Shown here piece after piece: positions 8,797-17,921 of a stretch of DNA of 64,000 nt (position 1 is its first letter; each line of letters starts with the position of its first letter). Below the pieces are notes generated by a model. That model did not search any database. It had not been told where the DNA came from and saw nothing but the letters and a program-made list of their open reading frames with translations. Both the position numbers and the translations under genes were made by a program. This DNA is from Chryseobacterium sp. JJR-5R (GTDB lineage Bacteria; Bacteroidota; Bacteroidia; Flavobacteriales; Weeksellaceae), in NCBI RefSeq assembly GCF_034047335.1, contig NZ_CP139137.1:3224001-3288000 (forward strand), written 5' to 3'.

Positions 8797-10869
8797 ATGT
8801 CATTACACTTTAATCCGAGAGATATTACATGGCTGGCCTTTAATGAAAGGGTTTTACAGGAAGCAATGGACGAAAAAGTACCTTTGCACCTGAGAATCCG
8901 CTTTCTGGGAATTTTCTCCAATAATTTAGATGAATTTTTCAGGGTACGGGTTGCCGGACTGAAAAGGGCGATGGATTTTAAGGAGAAAGTAATTGCAGAA
9001 TCCTTTTATCAGCCGCCGTCCAAAATCCTTCAGAAAATCAATGATATTGTAATGACCCATCAGGAGAATTTTGACCGTACCTGGCAAAAGATCCAGGATG
9101 AAATGGCTGAACAGAAAGTTTTTATCAAAACATCAAAAAACCTGAGCGCAAAACAGAAGGATTTCGTAAGAAGGTATTTTGATGAAGTGGTGGAATCCAA
9201 TGTGATCCCTATCCTTCTCCATGAAAACACACCAATGCCGTACATGCGGGACAAAAGCCTGTACCTGGGCGTGTCCATGAGAAAAAAAGAATGGCTGTAT
9301 TCAAGCAATTATGCCATTATTGAAATTCCATCACGGTTTGTGGGACGGTTTGTCCTGATCCCGGCAGAAGACCCGGAAGAAAAAAATGTTATGCTGCTTG
9401 AAGACGTGATCACCTTTAATCTGCCGCATATTTTTTCTTACTTCGGATATGACGAATTTTCTGCCAATGCCTTCAAAGTAACCAAAGACGCCGAGCTGGA
9501 TCTGGACAATGACATCAAGACCAACTTTGCGGAAAAAATAGAGAAGGGATTAAAAAACCGTAGGAAAGGAAAGCCTACCCGTTTTGTTTTTGATAAAGAT
9601 ATGGATAAAGCGCTGCTTGAAATGCTGATCCGGAAATTAAACCTCACCAAGAAAGACAGCATTATCCCGGGAGGGAAGATTCATAATTTTAAGCATTTCA
9701 TGGATTTTCCTGATGTATTTGAAAAATACGAAAGGCCTGCCGAAAGAAAGTCTTTTACGCATCAGGCTTTTGAGCACGGCGAGCGGGTAACGGATGTTAT
9801 CCTGAAACAGGATGTCCTGCTGAGCTTTCCGTATCATAAATACAACCCGGTTATTGACCTGCTCCGTGAAGCAGCGATGGATCCGGATGTAAAATCCATT
9901 CAGATTACAGCGTACCGTCTGGCAAACAGCTCAAAGATCATCAATGCATTGATTTATGCAGCCAGGAATGGAAAAGAGGTGACTGTGATGCTTGAGCTTC
10001 AGGCCAGATTTGATGAAGAATCCAATCTGAATTGGAAAGAAATGCTGGAGCCGGAAGGAATTACTGTATTGATAGGCATTCCCAATAAGAAAGTGCATGC
10101 CAAATTGTGCATCATTAAAAAACGGGCCCACAACAAAACATTCCAGTACGGATTTATCAGTACAGGAAACTTCAACGAAAAAACGGCACGGATTTACGGT
10201 GACCATCTGATCATGACCGCAGACCGAGGGGTAATGGCAGACATCAATAAAGTATTTAACGTCCTTAAAAAACCGAAAGAAGATTTTCTGTCCGTTTTAA
10301 AGACCTGTAAAAACCTGCTGGTGTGCCCGCAGTTCATGCGTGAGAAAATTGTTTACCACATCGATAAGGAAATTGAAGAGGCAAAAGCAGGAAGGCGAGC
10401 CGAAATGATCATCAAAGCCAATTCCATGAGTGACCGGGCACTGATAGAGAAACTGTACGAAGCCGCCACAGCGGGTGTTACGATAAGGATGATTGTAAGA
10501 GGTATTTACTGCGCCATCAACCAGAAGGAGTTCAAGGAAAAGATAAAAGCCATCAGTATTGTTGATGAATACCTGGAACATGCCCGGGTAATGTATTTTT
10601 ACCACAAGGGAGCGGAAGATCTTTATATTTCATCCGCAGACTGGATGACGAGGAACCTGGATTACAGGATTGAAGCTGCCGTAAAAATTACGGACAAGGG
10701 TTTGAAGAAGGAATTGAAGGATATTCTGGACATACAGTTAAAAGATAACGTAAAAGCCCGTATTTTAGACAAAAAATTGAGCAACGAGTACATCAGCAAT
10801 GATAAAGAGGAATGCCGTTCTCAGATTGAAACATACCGATATTTAAAAGCCAAAACGAACAAAAAATGA
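8797..10869 (+). CDS. ppk1: Polyphosphate kinase 1
   Basis: Reversible enzyme that polymerises the terminal phosphate of ATP into polyphosphate. The 690-residue protein starts at MSLHFNPRDITWLAFNERVL, the usual N-terminus of this family. An ATG 14 codons upstream is rejected because the added residues look non-conserved and a -7 box falls between the two. The N-domain, head domain and two phospholipase-D-like C-domains are present. The phosphohistidine motif KVHAKL places His434, matching His435 of the E. coli enzyme as I recall it. The second active-site region is the YHKGAEDLYISSADWM stretch. The stop codon overlaps the start of the exopolyphosphatase gene, so synthesis and degradation of polyphosphate are translationally coupled. 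Confidence 0.95.
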   Translation: MSLHFNPRDITWLAFNERVLQEAMDEKVPLHLRIRFLGIFSNNLDEFFRVRVAGLKRAMDFKEKVIAESFYQPPSKILQKINDIVMTHQENFDRTWQKIQDEMAEQKVFIKTSKNLSAKQKDFVRRYFDEVVESNVIPILLHENTPMPYMRDKSLYLGVSMRKKEWLYSSNYAIIEIPSRFVGRFVLIPAEDPEEKNVMLLEDVITFNLPHIFSYFGYDEFSANAFKVTKDAELDLDNDIKTNFAEKIEKGLKNRRKGKPTRFVFDKDMDKALLEMLIRKLNLTKKDSIIPGGKIHNFKHFMDFPDVFEKYERPAERKSFTHQAFEHGERVTDVILKQDVLLSFPYHKYNPVIDLLREAAMDPDVKSIQITAYRLANSSKIINALIYAARNGKEVTVMLELQARFDEESNLNWKEMLEPEGITVLIGIPNKKVHAKLCIIKKRAHNKTFQYGFISTGNFNEKTARIYGDHLIMTADRGVMADINKVFNVLKKPKEDFLSVLKTCKNLLVCPQFMREKIVYHIDKEIEEAKAGRRAEMIIKANSMSDRALIEKLYEAATAGVTIRMIVRGIYCAINQKEFKEKIKAISIVDEYLEHARVMYFYHKGAEDLYISSADWMTRNLDYRIEAAVKITDKGLKKELKDILDIQLKDNVKARILDKKLSNEYISNDKEECRSQIETYRYLKAKTNKK

Positions 10870-11750
10870 AGATTGCAGCGATAGACATAGGAAGTAATGC
10901 CGCCAGACTTTTAATCAACGAAGTAAAAATCAATAATAATAAGCCGGAATTTATCAAACTTAATCTCCTGAGGATCCCTTTACGTTTGGGGATGGACGTT
11001 TTTACCCTGGGCAAAATCGGGGAAGAACGGGAAAAAATGGTGATCGATTCCATGAGGATTTTCAGCGACCTGATGAAAATGTACCGCGTAGAACATTACA
11101 GGGCGTGTGCCACCAGCGCGATGCGCGATGCGGAAAACGGACGGGACATCATCAACGAGGTAAAGAAAACATCAGGCATCGATATTGAAATTATTTCCGG
11201 TGACGAAGAAGCTGCGCTGGTATTTGAAAATCATATTGCAGAAGGCCTGGACAAAGAGTTTGCCTATTTATATATTGACGTGGGAGGCGGTTCTACCGAG
11301 CTTACTTTCTATGAGAACAATACGATGATCTACGAAAAGTCGTTCAACATCGGGACCATCCGCCTGCTGAACAATCTGGTAACGCCGGACAACTGGAAGG
11401 ACATGAAAGAGGAAATCCGGAAAAACATCAACAGCAAGAAACCGATTGTTGCCATCGGCTCGGGAGGGAACATCAATAAGGTTTTTTCCATGAGCAAGAC
11501 CAAAGACGGCAAACCGATGTCCATTACCCATCTTAAAAAAGTACACCGCGAACTGGACGAGCTCACGGTTGAGGAACGGATGACCAACTACAACCTTCGT
11601 GAAGACCGGGCGGATGTTCTGGTGCATGCCCTTAAGATTTTCAACAATATTATGTCCTGGTCAGAGATCAACAGGATTTTTGTCCCGAAAATATCGGTGG
11701 CAGATGGGCTGATCCACAATATCTACAATCAGCTTCAGGATAAGAAATAA
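10866..11750 (+). CDS. ppx: Exopolyphosphatase, Ppx/GppA family (short form)
   Basis: Member of the ASKHA-fold Ppx/GppA phosphatases, which hydrolyse polyphosphate ends or pppGpp. The 294 residues contain the phosphate-binding motifs AIDIGSNAARLLI at the N-terminus, YRACATSAMRDA, and YIDVGGGSTELT near residue 140. Only the two N-terminal ASKHA domains are present; the C-terminal HD-like extension of the E. coli enzyme (about 510 residues) is absent, which is the usual short form. It overlaps the preceding ppk1 by 4 nt (ATGA), arguing for polyphosphate as the substrate, although pppGpp cannot be excluded. A strong terminator follows. Confidence 0.9.
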   Translation: MKIAAIDIGSNAARLLINEVKINNNKPEFIKLNLLRIPLRLGMDVFTLGKIGEEREKMVIDSMRIFSDLMKMYRVEHYRACATSAMRDAENGRDIINEVKKTSGIDIEIISGDEEAALVFENHIAEGLDKEFAYLYIDVGGGSTELTFYENNTMIYEKSFNIGTIRLLNNLVTPDNWKDMKEEIRKNINSKKPIVAIGSGGNINKVFSMSKTKDGKPMSITHLKKVHRELDELTVEERMTNYNLREDRADVLVHALKIFNNIMSWSEINRIFVPKISVADGLIHNIYNQLQDKK

Positions 11751-11762
11751 CAAAATATACTG

Positions 11763-11795
11763 GAAACCGGTCATTGTGATCGGTTTCGTTTTTTT
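11763..11795 (+). terminator. Terminator of ppk1-ppx
   Basis: GAAACCGGTCA pairs with TGATCGGTTTC across a 3-nt loop (11 bp with one G-T wobble) and is followed by a run of seven T. A classic rho-independent terminator 12 bp after the stop. Confidence 0.8.
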
Positions 11796-11816
11796 ATATC
11801 GAAGTCGACTATTCTT

Positions 11817-11882
11817 TAGCCTGGATTGCAGCGGAAATCCTTTTTGAAAAAAAGATTGCAGCGGAAAGCCGGAAACAGCTCC
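11817..11882 (+). repeat. Bipartite GCAGCGGAAA element, likely dispersed intergenic repeat
   Basis: The 14-mer GATTGCAGCGGAAA appears twice in 40 bp. The left half runs TAGCCTGGATTGCAGCGGAA and closes as a GGATT/AATCC hairpin. A CTTTTT/AAAAAG stem follows, then the right half ends in GGAAACAGCTCC. I recall a very similar TAGCCCnGAT...AGCGG...ATCCTTTT / AGCGG...AGCTCC pair scattered between genes in many Flavobacteriia; that is memory, not a search. No coding potential. Only one copy lies in this window. Confidence 0.5.
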
Positions 11883-12048
11883 AAAAAAATATAAATTAAT
11901 AATGCCATGAAGTTTATCAGCAGGTAGAAAGATGATTCATCATAACCCTGAATACCGAAAGACCTAGTTCACATAAAAATAAGCATAATTTTTGCTTCTG
12001 TGTAAAGTAAAAACAGCTCTTGAACGTCAATAGGCATATAATTAAAAA

Positions 12049-12702
12049 ATGAACTCAATTAAAATAATCCTTACAGGAGCAACAGGCATGGTAGGAGAAG
12101 GCGTTCTGATGGAATGCCTCGAGAATCCTGATATCTTCCAGGTGATGAGCGTCAGCAGGAAACCTTCCGGGAAAAAACATGCCAAGCTGAAGGAATATAT
12201 TGTTTCTGATTTCCTGAATATTGACCTGAATGACGAAAATTTCAAAGGCTACGATGCCGTTTTCTTCTGTGCCGGAACCAGCAGTATAGGAATGAGTGAA
12301 GAAGACTATACCAAAATTACCTATGATACGACCATGCATTTTGCCAGAGCCGTGCTCAGCCAAAACCCGGATATGGTTTTCAACTACGTTTCCGGGGCAT
12401 ATACCGATAAAACCGAAAGCGGAAAACAGATGTGGGCAAGGGTAAAAGGCAGAACGGAAAATGAATTAAAAAAACTGGGGTTCAGGGCAACATACAGTTT
12501 CCGCCCGGGCTTTATGAAACCTGTGGAGGGCCAGGAAAACGTAAAATGGTTTTTCAGACCTTTTATCTGGCTCGTTCCCATAATATTACCGTCAAAATCA
12601 TTAACTTTACAACAAGTGGGTAAAGCAATGATTAATGCCGTACAGAAAGGATACCCCGTATCAACACTTGAAATCAACGACATTAAAAACCTGGCAATAT
12701 GA
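12049..12702 (+). CDS. Atypical SDR / NAD(P)-binding epimerase-like protein
   Basis: A 217-residue Rossmann-fold protein. The N-terminal nucleotide-binding motif is IILTGATGMVGEGVL (GxxGxxG). The segment AVFFCAGTSSIGMSEEDYTKI follows, and FNYVSGAYTD occupies the place of the catalytic Ser/Tyr region, in which the usual YxxxK is not evident. This is typical of the atypical SDR group annotated as NAD-dependent epimerases or NAD(P)H-binding proteins. The substrate is unknown. Its stop overlaps the start of the next short ORF by 4 nt (ATGA), so the two may have formed an operon before that ORF was clipped. Confidence 0.8.
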   Translation: MNSIKIILTGATGMVGEGVLMECLENPDIFQVMSVSRKPSGKKHAKLKEYIVSDFLNIDLNDENFKGYDAVFFCAGTSSIGMSEEDYTKITYDTTMHFARAVLSQNPDMVFNYVSGAYTDKTESGKQMWARVKGRTENELKKLGFRATYSFRPGFMKPVEGQENVKWFFRPFIWLVPIILPSKSLTLQQVGKAMINAVQKGYPVSTLEINDIKNLAI

Positions 12703-12851
12703 AAGAAATGTTAAAAAGAATTTTTATGGTTGCTTTTATCCTGTTAGTCCTTACGGCAGTTTCAGGATTCTTTTACCTGCAGAAGCATCCGCTGGACGGC
12801 AAGAAAGCAACGGGCAAAAACCTGAATTTTTCAGGGCGGGTATCAAAATAA
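12699..12851 (+). pseudogene. 50-codon ORF, probable N-terminal remnant of an MBL-fold hydrolase
   Basis: Starts in a 4-nt overlap with the SDR gene and encodes MKEMLKRIFMVAFILLVLTA, then SGFFYLQKHPLDGKKATGKN and a short tail before a TAA stop. A membrane-anchor helix followed by a QKHPxxGKxxxGxxL stretch is how a group of membrane-anchored metallo-beta-lactamase-fold hydrolases begins, as I remember that family. Here translation stops about 15 residues later and the downstream 150 bp has no further coding. It could be a truncated gene or a genuine small membrane protein; I favour truncation. Confidence 0.4.
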
Positions 12852-13003
12852 CCGGTACTTATCCGCTTGCATACCGTAATTTTCGGCTGCAGGTTTTGTC
12901 TTACCGTTATTAATAATACCTATTTATTAATCATTTATTAAGATTACCTTAAAATATTTACAGAGCAGAAGGCTCATTTTTGCATAAACTTAATGTAAGT
13001 AAA

Positions 13004-16000
13004 ATGATTAATAACTACTTGTTAAAAGGGTCTGTTGCTGCAGCCTTCCTGCTTCAGGGCGCTTTATCCGCACAGACGTCCCTTGTCCATTACTGGAACT
13101 TTAATAACAATGCTTCGGCAGCGGCCATCATTACGCCCACATCAACCTTAACAGGCGGATCGCTGACAGCGGTAACCAGCGGAACCACTGATATCGATTT
13201 CACAGGCGGAACAGGGCAAAATTTTAACATCGAAAACCTGAATGCAAGAAACGGTGATGCTTCCGGAACCCATTTAAGATATAATTTCCCGGTTAACGGG
13301 AATCTGCAGTTCAACCTGCCGACTACCGGCTATAATAATATCGTGGTGAAATTTACCACCAGAAGATCAGGCTCGGGAGCGGGAACGCAAACATGGTCCT
13401 ATTCTACGGACGGAACTACTTTCCAGACCTATCAGACGGTAACCCCGCAGGATGCCAATCCGCAGCTGGTTACCTTTGATTTTTCTGCCGTACCCGGTGT
13501 TGCCAATAATCCGAATTTTAAGCTGAAAGTACAGTTCGCGGCAGGTTCAGGAGGAAGCGTGGGAAATAACCGTTTCGATAATTTTACTGTTGACGCCACA
13601 CCTGCGGGCGGTGCAGATACTACTCCACCTACCGTAACATATCTGCCTGTAGACAACACCAGTAATGCTTCCACTTCAATAAACCCTACCCTTTCATTTA
13701 ATGAAAATGTAAGGCTGGCAGACAATTCTCCGATCAACGATTCCAATGCACAAATGCTTGTTGATTTCCGTCTCGGAAACGCAGCCGGAACACAAATTCC
13801 CTTCACGACAACTTTCAGCAGCAATAAAATCACGGTCATCCCTGCTTCAGCACTGGTTCCCGGCCAGACCTATTATCTGGCCTTAAGACCGAATATGGTG
13901 GAAGATGCAAGTGATAATGCGGTAACAGCCTCCACCTCTACCGTCTTTACGACTGCCGGGACTTCGGTTTCCTTGGAAAAAAATTTCATCAAAGTAAATG
14001 AAAACGCAGGAACGCTGTCATTTAAGATCAATGTCAGCAATCCTTCTGCTTCATCCGTGAATCTAGTTGTAAAACAGGCACCGTTCAGTACTGCGGACAG
14101 CAACGATTTCACATTGGCCAGCCAGACCATAAATATTACGCCGTCAGCAACAAGCTATACCGTAAACATCCCGATCACTGATGATACGGTGCAAGAACAG
14201 CAGGCAGAATATTTTGTCGTGAGCCTTGAGAATCCTTCCGGGACTGTTATTTCAGGGGACAGCAATGCCACTGTTTATATTGTTGACAACGATACTCCGG
14301 CTCCGGTACCTTCCAATCAGATCCAGTTAAACTACATCGGGAGCTTTGATCCTTCGGGAAATAACAACAGCTCTACGGAAATTGTGGTTCATGATCCTTC
14401 CACGCAGCGGTTATTTACCATCAGTTCGCTTACGGATGTGTTTGACATCATCAACTTCAGCAATCCGAATGCCCCGACTGTCATCAATACCATCAATATG
14501 GCGCCTTACGGAGGAATTACAAGCATCGCCGTAAAAAACGGGATCATTGCAGCAGCTTCCCCCAATACCAATCCTCAACAGAACGGATCGGTAGTTTTCT
14601 TCGATATCAACGGAAACTTTTTAAAACAGGTGACGGTAGGCGCATTACCGGATATGATCACGTTCTCTCCGGACGGAACGAAAGTAATGACGGCCAACGA
14701 AGGCGAGCCTAATGATGCATATACCGTAGATCCTGAGGGAACGGTGAGCATTATCGATATTTCCGGAGGCATCAATACCCTTACCCAAAGCAATGTAACC
14801 ACCCTTAATTTTAATGCGTTCGATTCCCAGGTTGCCGCGCTGGCTGCAACGGGCTTAAGAAAAGTAAGAACCAACAATACTCTTTCCCAGGACCTGGAGC
14901 CGGAATACATCACCATCAGTCCGGACAGCCAGAAAGCATGGGTAACGCTTCAGGAAAACAATGCGGTGGCAGAGATAAACCTTGTAAGCAAATCCGTTAC
15001 AAGCATCTGGGGATTAGGTAAAAAAGACATGAGCATTCCCGGGAACGGTTTTGATGCTTCAGACAACAACGGGGAAATTTTAATCGCCAACTGGCCGGTA
15101 AAGGCTTATTTTCTGCCGGACGGCACCCAGAACTTCAAAGTGGGAGGAACCAATTATCTGGTAACCGCGAATGAAGGGGATGAAAAAGACCTGTCAGGAT
15201 TCAGTGAACGCACAACTGTCGGAGCCGCAACATATACTTTGGACCCGACCCTGTTTCTGAACGCATCCATCCTTAAGGCTTCTTATAATTTAGGAAGGCT
15301 CAGGGTTTCCAACGCTACGGGAAATACGGACGGAGATGCAGATTTTGAAGAAATTGCAGCCTTGGGCGCACGTTCGTTCTCTATTTTTAATGCTGACACA
15401 AAACAGATCGTCTATGACAGCGGTGACCGTTTTGAAAGGTATATCGCCGCCAATTACCCGTTGATTTTTAATGCAGACAACGAATCAAATACCGTAAAAA
15501 ACAGGAGCCGCGCAAAAGGGCCTGAACCTGAAGGCGTTACTCTGGGCACAGTTAACGGCCAGACCTATGCTTTTATAACCGTGGAAAGAACCGGAGGAGT
15601 AATGGTATACAATATCACAGATCCGAATAATCCGACTTTTACCGACTATAAAAATTCCCGTACGACTTCAGCTTACGGTGGCGACAACGGACCGGAAGGG
15701 ATTATCTATATTGATGCATCGAATACCACCACAGGAAAAGGTTACGTGGTGATTGCCAATGAGATCAGCGGTACTTTATCAATGTATGAAGTAGCGCAGT
15801 CCCCGACTTTAGCTACAGGTGAAGTAAAGACTGAAAAAGCGACGTTCAATGTATTCCCTAATCCTGTAATGAAAGGAAGTACGCTTTATTTCAACAGGGC
15901 CCAGGATTACGAACTGTATGATATGTCCGGAAAACTGCTTGGAAAAGAGAAAACAGCTTTAACAATAAATACTTCAAAACTTTCTACCGGTATCTATCTT

Positions 16001-16045
16001 GTGAAGACTTCCGAAGGACACGTGAAGAGGGTTATTGTAAAATAG
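13004..16045 (+). CDS. Secreted choice-of-anchor I protein with Ig-like, Calx-beta and T9SS domains
   Basis: A 1013-residue exported protein. The start at MINNYLLKGSVAAAFLLQGALSAQ gives a clean signal peptide; an ATG eight codons upstream is less likely. Domains in order: an N-terminal beta-sandwich to about residue 200; a SbsA-like Ig domain (PPTVTYLPVDN...LSFNENV) to about 320; a Calx-beta domain (KNFIKVNENAGTLSF...TVQEQQAEYFVVSLENP) to about 440; a long beta-propeller-like choice-of-anchor I domain (GALPDMITFSPDGTKVMTANEGEPND, RAKGPEPEGVTLG, YGGDNGPEGIIYI), which resembles alkaline-phosphatase-associated propellers; and a T9SS type A sorting domain from about residue 945 (ATFNVFPNPVMKGSTLYF...GIYLVKTSEGHVKRVIVK). 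Predicted cell-surface or released protein. The enzymatic activity is unproven. A strong terminator follows. Confidence 0.85.
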   Translation: MINNYLLKGSVAAAFLLQGALSAQTSLVHYWNFNNNASAAAIITPTSTLTGGSLTAVTSGTTDIDFTGGTGQNFNIENLNARNGDASGTHLRYNFPVNGNLQFNLPTTGYNNIVVKFTTRRSGSGAGTQTWSYSTDGTTFQTYQTVTPQDANPQLVTFDFSAVPGVANNPNFKLKVQFAAGSGGSVGNNRFDNFTVDATPAGGADTTPPTVTYLPVDNTSNASTSINPTLSFNENVRLADNSPINDSNAQMLVDFRLGNAAGTQIPFTTTFSSNKITVIPASALVPGQTYYLALRPNMVEDASDNAVTASTSTVFTTAGTSVSLEKNFIKVNENAGTLSFKINVSNPSASSVNLVVKQAPFSTADSNDFTLASQTINITPSATSYTVNIPITDDTVQEQQAEYFVVSLENPSGTVISGDSNATVYIVDNDTPAPVPSNQIQLNYIGSFDPSGNNNSSTEIVVHDPSTQRLFTISSLTDVFDIINFSNPNAPTVINTINMAPYGGITSIAVKNGIIAAASPNTNPQQNGSVVFFDINGNFLKQVTVGALPDMITFSPDGTKVMTANEGEPNDAYTVDPEGTVSIIDISGGINTLTQSNVTTLNFNAFDSQVAALAATGLRKVRTNNTLSQDLEPEYITISPDSQKAWVTLQENNAVAEINLVSKSVTSIWGLGKKDMSIPGNGFDASDNNGEILIANWPVKAYFLPDGTQNFKVGGTNYLVTANEGDEKDLSGFSERTTVGAATYTLDPTLFLNASILKASYNLGRLRVSNATGNTDGDADFEEIAALGARSFSIFNADTKQIVYDSGDRFERYIAANYPLIFNADNESNTVKNRSRAKGPEPEGVTLGTVNGQTYAFITVERTGGVMVYNITDPNNPTFTDYKNSRTTSAYGGDNGPEGIIYIDASNTTTGKGYVVIANEISGTLSMYEVAQSPTLATGEVKTEKATFNVFPNPVMKGSTLYFNRAQDYELYDMSGKLLGKEKTALTINTSKLSTGIYLVKTSEGHVKRVIVK

Positions 16046-16065
16046 AATATACTCTATTCAGTTAA

Positions 16066-16106
16066 TTAACAACACAACCCCGGAAAAATTCCGGGGTTGT
16101 GTTGTT
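16066..16106 (+). terminator. Terminator of the choice-of-anchor I gene
   Basis: An 18-bp near-perfect hairpin centred on 16087: AACAACACAACCCCGG at 16068-16083 pairs with its complement at 16091-16106. It lies about 20 bp after the stop codon and is likely bidirectional. Confidence 0.8.
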
Positions 16107-16256
16107 AATATAGCAATTTCTGCCTGAGAATCACTTATCGTAAAAGAATTTTAAATTACAGATTCTGATAACAGCACTGTAGATTTTACCGTTCAGCTGC
16201 TCTGCAAAACTGTTTGAAAAAAATAGGGTTCAACCAATTATCAAACTTATACTAAA

Positions 16257-16285
16257 TAAAAACCGGTAAATTTTGCCGGTTTTTA
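16257..16285 (-). terminator. Terminator of the orphan LuxR-type regulator
   Basis: AAAAACCGG (16257-16265) pairs with CCGGTTTTT (16277-16285), with further pairing toward the loop, directly beside the stop codon at 16287. The minus-strand side ends in a T run. Confidence 0.75.
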
Positions 16286-16286
16286 T

Positions 16287-16901
16287 TTAATGCATATCAT
16301 CATAAATCCTTACAAGATCCACTACATTTTTCACCTGCAGTTTCTCAAAGATTTTCTTTTTATAGGTACTTATAGTAGACATCTTCAGATTCAGGCTGTT
16401 TGAGATTTCAATATTTCCGTTTCCTTCTGCCAAAAGCTTAAAAATCTGGAATTCCCTTTTGGAGAGCCGTTCCACGGAATGACTTTCGGAAGACTGTGAA
16501 ACCAGTTTTTTCATCATATCTACCGTATAATAGTAGCCTTCTTCAAATATTCCCATTACCGCCGTCAGAATTTCAGATTCCGAAGCACCTTTATTCAGGT
16601 AGCCTGCCGCACCTTCCTCTATGTATTGTATTCCGACATTTTCGTCGTAAGTGGCAAAAATTAAAATTTTAAGATGCTTCTGTTTTTTCTTAAGTTCTTT
16701 TACCATTGCCTTAAAAATACTATCCGGGATATCAATATCAATGATTAGAAGATCATATATTTTTTCAGAAACTTTTTTCTTTGCTTCAATATAGGTCTCG
16801 GCAAAATCTATGCTGCACGGATATTGAAGTTTTGATTCCAGCACCATAGACGTACCTGTGCGTACAACATAATGACCATCTGCAATGAGTATGTTTTTCA
16901 T
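16287..16901 (-). CDS. NarL/LuxR-family response regulator (orphan)
   Basis: A 204-residue two-domain regulator. The receiver domain (residues 1-120) has the acidic pocket (IADGHYVV, Asp8), the probable phosphoacceptor Asp55 in LLIIDIDIPDS, Thr in FATYDE and Lys in GYLNKGAS. The C-terminal LuxR helix-turn-helix (LSKREFQIFKLLAEGNGNIE, then STISTYKKKIFEKLQVKNVVDLVRIY) binds DNA. No histidine kinase is adjacent, so its partner lies elsewhere. It has its own terminator and is probably monocistronic. The target genes cannot be told from this window. Confidence 0.9.
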   Translation of the reverse strand: MKNILIADGHYVVRTGTSMVLESKLQYPCSIDFAETYIEAKKKVSEKIYDLLIIDIDIPDSIFKAMVKELKKKQKHLKILIFATYDENVGIQYIEEGAAGYLNKGASESEILTAVMGIFEEGYYYTVDMMKKLVSQSSESHSVERLSKREFQIFKLLAEGNGNIEISNSLNLKMSTISTYKKKIFEKLQVKNVVDLVRIYDDMH

Positions 16902-17575
16902 AGTATTTAGTTTACATAAAATCTTTCACAAATAAATTAAGATCGGTTTTTTCTCATTTTATTTACACGTTCAATACAAGTTACAGACCAAATTCTGAGC
17001 TGTTATATCATAATTCCTTTTATAACAGGGAAGTCCCGGGATTATATGGTATGACATTACAGCTACGGATATCCTAATAAATTATTTCTGTTGCTGCCTG
17101 AAATTAGCTTATATGACAGCCTTACACGGACCCTATAAATAATCTTCACAAAAATAACACATATAAAGATTACCGGCATGTAGAATTATGACTATAAAAA
17201 AATCATAACTCCCTGATATTGAATACACACTAAATTAATGACAATTGTTGAAATACAATTTATCGTATGATTTCATCTTATTGTGACATTTTAATATTGC
17301 AATTAAGATTCAATATCATGAAATTCTCTGAAGGGACCTAATATGATCATTTATTTTAATGCAATTTTAAGGTAATGGTTTGGCAGGCTGCAATTCAGCC
17401 GTGAAACCGGTCTGATTTATTTCACAAAACAATCCTTACAGATGGTAGTGATGGTGCAGGTTTCATGTATATATAGAAATATTGAATTTAAAAACCGGCG
17501 GAAATAATCCTGAATCAGTTTTCAGAAATTTTCACAGAGTCCAGGACTGAAATTTAAACAGGCACTCATAAAAAA
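16902..17575. other. Intergenic stretch without recognised genes
   Basis: About 670 bp between the LuxR-type regulator and the nfu terminator. All frames carry frequent stops. I see no RNA gene or repeat. The part next to 16901 should hold the promoter of the regulator, but no clear TAnnTTTG box was found. Confidence 0.4.
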
Positions 17576-17603
17576 AGACAGGCTTTTAAAATAAAACCTG
17601 TCT
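17576..17603 (-). terminator. Terminator of the mrp-nfu pair
   Basis: AGACAGG (17576-17582) pairs with CCTGTCT (17597-17603), with an additional inner TTTTAAAA stretch, 22 bp downstream of the nfu stop. T-rich tail in the minus direction. Confidence 0.65.
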
Positions 17604-17625
17604 CAAAAAATATATTTTTTAATCT

Positions 17626-17874
17626 CTATTCTACGCTTATTACTTTTTCAATTTCCGGCGCATGCTGTTTAATGGTATTCTCTACTCCTAATTTTAAAGT
17701 GGAGAAATTCAGGGAGCATCCGGAACAGTTTCCCAAAAGCTTTACATAGACCAGGTTGTCTTTTACATCGATAAGCTCAATATCGCCCCCGTCTTTATTT
17801 AAAAACGGACGGATGCTTTCCAGGGCTTCCATTACTCTTGTCACGGTATCTTCGTGAATTATATTTGTTTCCAT
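17626..17874 (-). CDS. NifU-like C-terminal (Nfu) Fe-S scaffold protein
   Basis: An 82-residue stand-alone Nfu domain. It carries the conserved IRPFLNKDGGDIELIDV stretch and the cluster-binding CxxC as Cys50 and Cys53 (GNCSGCSL). Such proteins hold and deliver 4Fe-4S clusters to apo-enzymes in the cytosol. It lies 47 bp downstream of the Mrp/NBP35 ATPase gene on the same strand, and the two probably form an Fe-S maturation operon closed by the terminator at 17576. Confidence 0.9.
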   Translation of the reverse strand: METNIIHEDTVTRVMEALESIRPFLNKDGGDIELIDVKDNLVYVKLLGNCSGCSLNFSTLKLGVENTIKQHAPEIEKVISVE

Positions 17875-17921
17875 ATTATTCTGTTCTGTTCAATTCGGTT
17901 TTTTTCAAATGCTGAAAATAA

